This document shows, in pieces, positions 31,425 through 34,324 of a DNA stretch of 34,324 bases. Within the stretch, counting starts at the first letter, position 1. Every line of letters starts with the position of its first letter. Below the pieces are notes generated by a model. The model searched no databases and had not been told where the DNA came from. It was given only the letters and a program-made list of their open reading frames with translations. This DNA comes from Clostridiales bacterium. Its GTDB lineage: Bacteria > Bacillota > Clostridia > Saccharofermentanales > Saccharofermentanaceae. Position numbers and translations under genes: made by a program. The stretch lies in NCBI GenBank assembly GCA_017519205.1, contig JAFWSW010000126.1:1-34324 (forward strand), read 5' to 3'.

Positions 31425-33839
31425 ATGAAAAGAATTGTTAGGAGTGTGGTGTGTGTCCTACTGTCGACAGCCATGATCCTCCCTTTAGCTGCATGCAATA
31501 AGAAAAACAGCAAGAACAATAAGAAAAGAGTAAAGCAGGAAGTGGTCAAAGAAGATGACCCGTATTTTGCTGTTTCCAAAACTCCCCTCGAGCTTCCGGT
31601 CGATCCGGAATTGGATGTGGAATATCAGAGCCTCTACAACATGACGCTTTCCGGTGATATCGTCATGGGAAATTATACGGTCAATTACAAGATGCCGAAG
31701 GAAGTCCTCAATCAGCTTGAAAACTTCGATTTCGAGAAGGAGGGCGCATGTGACGAGTACGAAAAGATCTCTTCGAAGTACTACGATTCCGGAGTCGTAT
31801 GGTATGACCTTTCGGGAAAACTGATCAAGAAAAGTGAAGAGGATACCACGAATGCTGCGAATATCTTTCCGCAGAAGGACGGTACTTTCCTCAAACTCGT
31901 CGTGGAGTATTTGCCCGGTGAGTGCAAAGCGATGAACAAACTCTATTCATGTGATAAAGACGGAAATGAGCTTAGGGAGATCAACCTGGACATCCAGGAT
32001 GTCTGGGATGCTTCGATCTTCCAGCTGGATAACGGAAACATCCTGATCGATTATAGTGACAAGGTCTGTCTGTATGATAAGGACGGGAAGAAACTCAACG
32101 AAGAGACGGTAGAGAATTCCTTTGGCTCGATGTATTTCTTCGGTGATAAATACTATGTATATCAGGTCGAGTTTAATGAGTCGACCGGCGAGGAGAAGGC
32201 CAGCTTCCAGGAGATCGATCCGGATACCGGAAAGAAGAAAGGAGAGCCGCAGCCTTCGAAGAACCAGATGTGGGGTCTGATCCAGGGAATGGACGGATGC
32301 TATCTAGGCGACGATTCCGGAATCGTGAAGATCGATCCGATCACCGGAGAGGAAGAAATGATACTGGACTGGAACTGGACAGACTTTAACAGTTCCAATG
32401 TCTCTTTAGAATCCGCCATGTTCCGTTCCAAGGACGAGATCATTCTTTTTGAAACCAAGTATTCTGATGCTATGTATATGGATACGAAGGAAGACATCCC
32501 GGAGCTCAGCCTCGTGACACTTACTCGCCAGGAGAAGAATCCGCATGCGGGAAAGACAGTCATCGAGCTTGGCACACTGGATTATGTGAGCAGTGCTTTT
32601 AGAGATTATATCATCGCATATAACGTGGATACGACACATCAGTCAAGAGTTATCGTCAGAAGTTATGCGGACGATCTTGATCCGGCGTACGCTATGGAAA
32701 ATGATCAGAATAAACTGACTCAGATGGTCTCCGACCTGTCCGACAAAGTGTTCCTGGATATGATGTCGGGAGACGGTTCGGACATCCTCATGAATTTCTC
32801 CGGCTTCAGCCAGTTTAATACGGAAGAGGTCCTGGTCGATCTGAATACCCTGATCGACGGCCCGAACGGATTCAATCGTGATGAGTATTTCGACAATGTT
32901 TTCCGTGCATTCGAGATGAAAGGGAAGATGTATCAGATCCCTGTATGCATCGATATTAACGGCTATGTATCCAGCTCCGATATCGTCGGTAAGAGAAGCG
33001 GCTGGACATATGAGGAATTCGAAAATGTCGTGAAGAATCTGCCGAAGAATATGTCGGTTTTTGAAGACGGTGTCGGAAGCAGCGATCTTCTGGAATCCAT
33101 GCTCGGTGTTGCTTCGGATTCGTTCATCGACTATGAAAAAAAGACAGTCAATTTCGATACGGCGGAATTCCGCCAGCTCCTGGAGATCTCCAAGAACTAT
33201 GCGACGAATAAGCCGGTCAACAACGGAGGCGGATCCTATAACGGAGTGGTCGCGGAAACCTACTCGGAGCCGATGATGTATGACGGTGATCCGGGAGACA
33301 CGGAAGACGGTCCGCTCGATAAGATCAACAACGGTATGCTGGCACTGACACCGACACAGGTCTACAGCCTCACGGATATTGCCAACGTAAAAAAGGTGCT
33401 CAAAGGCAAGGAAGTATTCATCGGCATGCCTTCCCCGAACGGATCCGGTATGAGTGCGCTTCCGATGATGACTCTGGCGATCGCGGCAAGTTCTTCCCAC
33501 AAGGAAGAAGCCTGGGACTTCATCCGCTTCATGTTCAGTGAAGATCAGCAGTTTGCCTACTCCCAGTCCTTCTTCTCGATTCCGATCAACCGGGCGGCGC
33601 TCGACCGTAAAAATGCCGAAGAGATCAAGATGATCAAAGAGTATAACCAGCAGTTCGAAGGAGTCGATCCGGAAACGAGCGTGGATCTATCCAAGTTCGG
33701 CCGCTTGTCCGAGGTGAACGAAGACGATGCAAAAGAACTCGTAGCTCTCGTCGAGAATGTCTCTACGATCAGTGCATCAATCGTAGGCCTTTCTAGGATC
33801 TCGCGTATCCTAAGGAAGCTTCCGTCATCTCCGGCGTAG
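31425..33839 (+). CDS. Solute-binding lipoprotein copy 2, with an aberrant C-terminus
   Basis: 804 residues, same layout as copy 1. Lipobox LAAC (Cys24), then a Lys/Asn-rich linker, the beta-rich half, and a family 1 binding domain with DPYF near the start, EKNPHAGK, DILMNFSGFSQFNTEEVLVDL, KRSGWTYEEFENVV and MPSPNGSG as shared landmarks. GGAGG lies seven bases before this ATG; an ATG two codons earlier is too close to the site. The match to copy 1 holds up to VENVSTIS. After that, copy 1 continues for about 45 residues (EEEADAYF...), while copy 2 has 20-odd unrelated residues (GLSRISRILRKLPSSPA) that are the antisense of the neighbouring membrane-protein gene. The 3' end is therefore probably replaced, by rearrangement or mis-assembly. 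Confidence 0.85.
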   Translation: MKRIVRSVVCVLLSTAMILPLAACNKKNSKNNKKRVKQEVVKEDDPYFAVSKTPLELPVDPELDVEYQSLYNMTLSGDIVMGNYTVNYKMPKEVLNQLENFDFEKEGACDEYEKISSKYYDSGVVWYDLSGKLIKKSEEDTTNAANIFPQKDGTFLKLVVEYLPGECKAMNKLYSCDKDGNELREINLDIQDVWDASIFQLDNGNILIDYSDKVCLYDKDGKKLNEETVENSFGSMYFFGDKYYVYQVEFNESTGEEKASFQEIDPDTGKKKGEPQPSKNQMWGLIQGMDGCYLGDDSGIVKIDPITGEEEMILDWNWTDFNSSNVSLESAMFRSKDEIILFETKYSDAMYMDTKEDIPELSLVTLTRQEKNPHAGKTVIELGTLDYVSSAFRDYIIAYNVDTTHQSRVIVRSYADDLDPAYAMENDQNKLTQMVSDLSDKVFLDMMSGDGSDILMNFSGFSQFNTEEVLVDLNTLIDGPNGFNRDEYFDNVFRAFEMKGKMYQIPVCIDINGYVSSSDIVGKRSGWTYEEFENVVKNLPKNMSVFEDGVGSSDLLESMLGVASDSFIDYEKKTVNFDTAEFRQLLEISKNYATNKPVNNGGGSYNGVVAETYSEPMMYDGDPGDTEDGPLDKINNGMLALTPTQVYSLTDIANVKKVLKGKEVFIGMPSPNGSGMSALPMMTLAIAASSSHKEEAWDFIRFMFSEDQQFAYSQSFFSIPINRAALDRKNAEEIKMIKEYNQQFEGVDPETSVDLSKFGRLSEVNEDDAKELVALVENVSTISASIVGLSRISRILRKLPSSPA

Positions 33840-34324
33840 TTTAGATCGTCCGTGCCGTAGGGCATTACGATAAGTGGCGTATACTGCCTTACGTAGACCA
33901 GCATCTCCTTCGGAAAAGCTACCTGCACCTCGCGTCCCTGAATCACCAGCGCATCACAGATATGGACGACGGAATCCGGTACATGGTATTCATTCTCCGC
34001 TACGGAAAACCTCGTATCTGTATAGATAAGCCTTCCGCCAAGGATTATAAGCGCTAGCGCTCCTGCAAGGACAAATACCTTCGCCTTTCCCTTTAGCTTT
34101 ATTATCACCTCAGTTACCGCCGTGGCTAAAGTAAAGCCTATCGGCAGGATCCAAAGGAGCCTGTAATACACCTCATCGTCCGCGAACCGTTCCATCGCCA
34201 TCGCCGTAACGGGGAGCAGGAAGATAATAAGTACGATAAGCGGCATATAGATAAAGAGTATCCGCCTCTCCTTCCGCTTTTCAGTGACGAAAAGATACAC
34301 AAGGGCCACAAGGTAATAGATGAA
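33557..34324 (-). pseudogene. Truncated membrane-protein gene fused antisense to copy 2 (5' end outside window)
   Basis: The frame is open to the right edge, so the start is missing; the call of a start at 34309 would be only the first internal GTG. The part from about 34324 down to about 33785 reads as a real protein: two or three hydrophobic helices (including LFIYMPLIVLIIFLLP), then FADDEVYYRLLWILPIG, YHVPDSVVHICDALVI, FPKEMLVYVRQYTPLIVMPYGTDDL and LRIREILERPTIDALIV. It resembles polytopic proteins of surface-polysaccharide loci in Clostridia. Beyond that the frame runs into sequence antisense to binding-protein copy 2 (Ser/Thr/Arg-rich, stop at 33557). So the C-terminus looks lost and replaced. 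Confidence 0.65.
33763..33786. repeat. Short inverted repeat at the junction of two truncated genes
   Basis: CTACGAT (33763-33769) and ATCGTAG (33780-33786) flank a 10-base spacer, exactly where copy 2 stops matching its paralogue and the antisense membrane-protein gene begins to read sensibly. Microhomology of this kind fits an inversion or foldback join. Confidence 0.7.

Noticed and set aside
1..34324. CRISPR arrays, tRNA or rRNA genes, insertion sequences, phage genes
   Set aside because: No regularly spaced repeats, cloverleaf-type sequences, transposase or integrase motifs were seen on either strand.

Overview
The window looks like chromosomal DNA of an anaerobic, low-oxygen-adapted member of the Clostridia (Firmicutes), probably from a gut or rumen-type habitat. 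The grounds are many lipoprotein signal peptides of the Gram-positive type, strong AGGAGG-like ribosome sites, an NfnAB-type ferredoxin:NADP+ oxidoreductase, a radical SAM/SPASM enzyme, and roughly 50-60% G+C coding DNA rich in GAT/ATC codons. No tRNA, rRNA, CRISPR array, integrase or transposase is visible. Both ends of the window cut through genes. No stretch over 300 bases lacks a gene; the largest gaps (about 200 bases at 5013-5209 and 180 at 8175-8353) hold promoters and a direct repeat.

Layout. 1-1038: the end of a PpiC/PrsA-like foldase, closed by a strong terminator. 1096-4449: a zinc uptake operon (znuA, znuC, znuB, zur-like) with a promoter, a 17-bp palindromic operator at the expected start of transcription, and a two-way terminator. 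4473-8174: a PAP2 phosphatase, a tRNA-dihydrouridine synthase and a HerA-like ATPase; the last two converge on an unusual nested inverted repeat that contains both stop codons. 8354-11839: a membrane protein, a strikingly AT-rich lipoprotein, then a small Thr/Glu-rich lipoprotein-like protein paired with a radical SAM/SPASM enzyme, which is the best candidate here for an undescribed peptide-modification pair. 12011-14577: a cation:proton antiporter and a LarA-type racemase.

14534-20872 (minus strand): a YczE-like membrane protein, a small-multidrug-export-like protein, a D-2-hydroxyacid dehydrogenase, an S37-like secreted peptidase, and nfnB/nfnA. 21038-26289 (minus strand): a compact operon for making and exporting a surface polysaccharide (GT92-like enzyme, Wzm-like permease, Wzt-like ATPase, two-domain GT2), whose first ribosome site can be masked by a 9-bp hairpin. 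26443-33839 (plus strand): an ABC ATPase, a large membrane exporter subunit, and two tandem paralogous 800-residue solute-binding lipoproteins with an extra N-terminal beta-rich half.

The right end shows a probable rearrangement (or assembly chimera): the second binding protein loses about its last 40 residues and runs antisense into a truncated membrane-protein gene, at a short inverted repeat. Across the whole window the octamer AAAAGCAC occurs at least 14 times on the two strands (about 1 expected), in all reading frames. All assignments are from reading the sequence; no database search was run.
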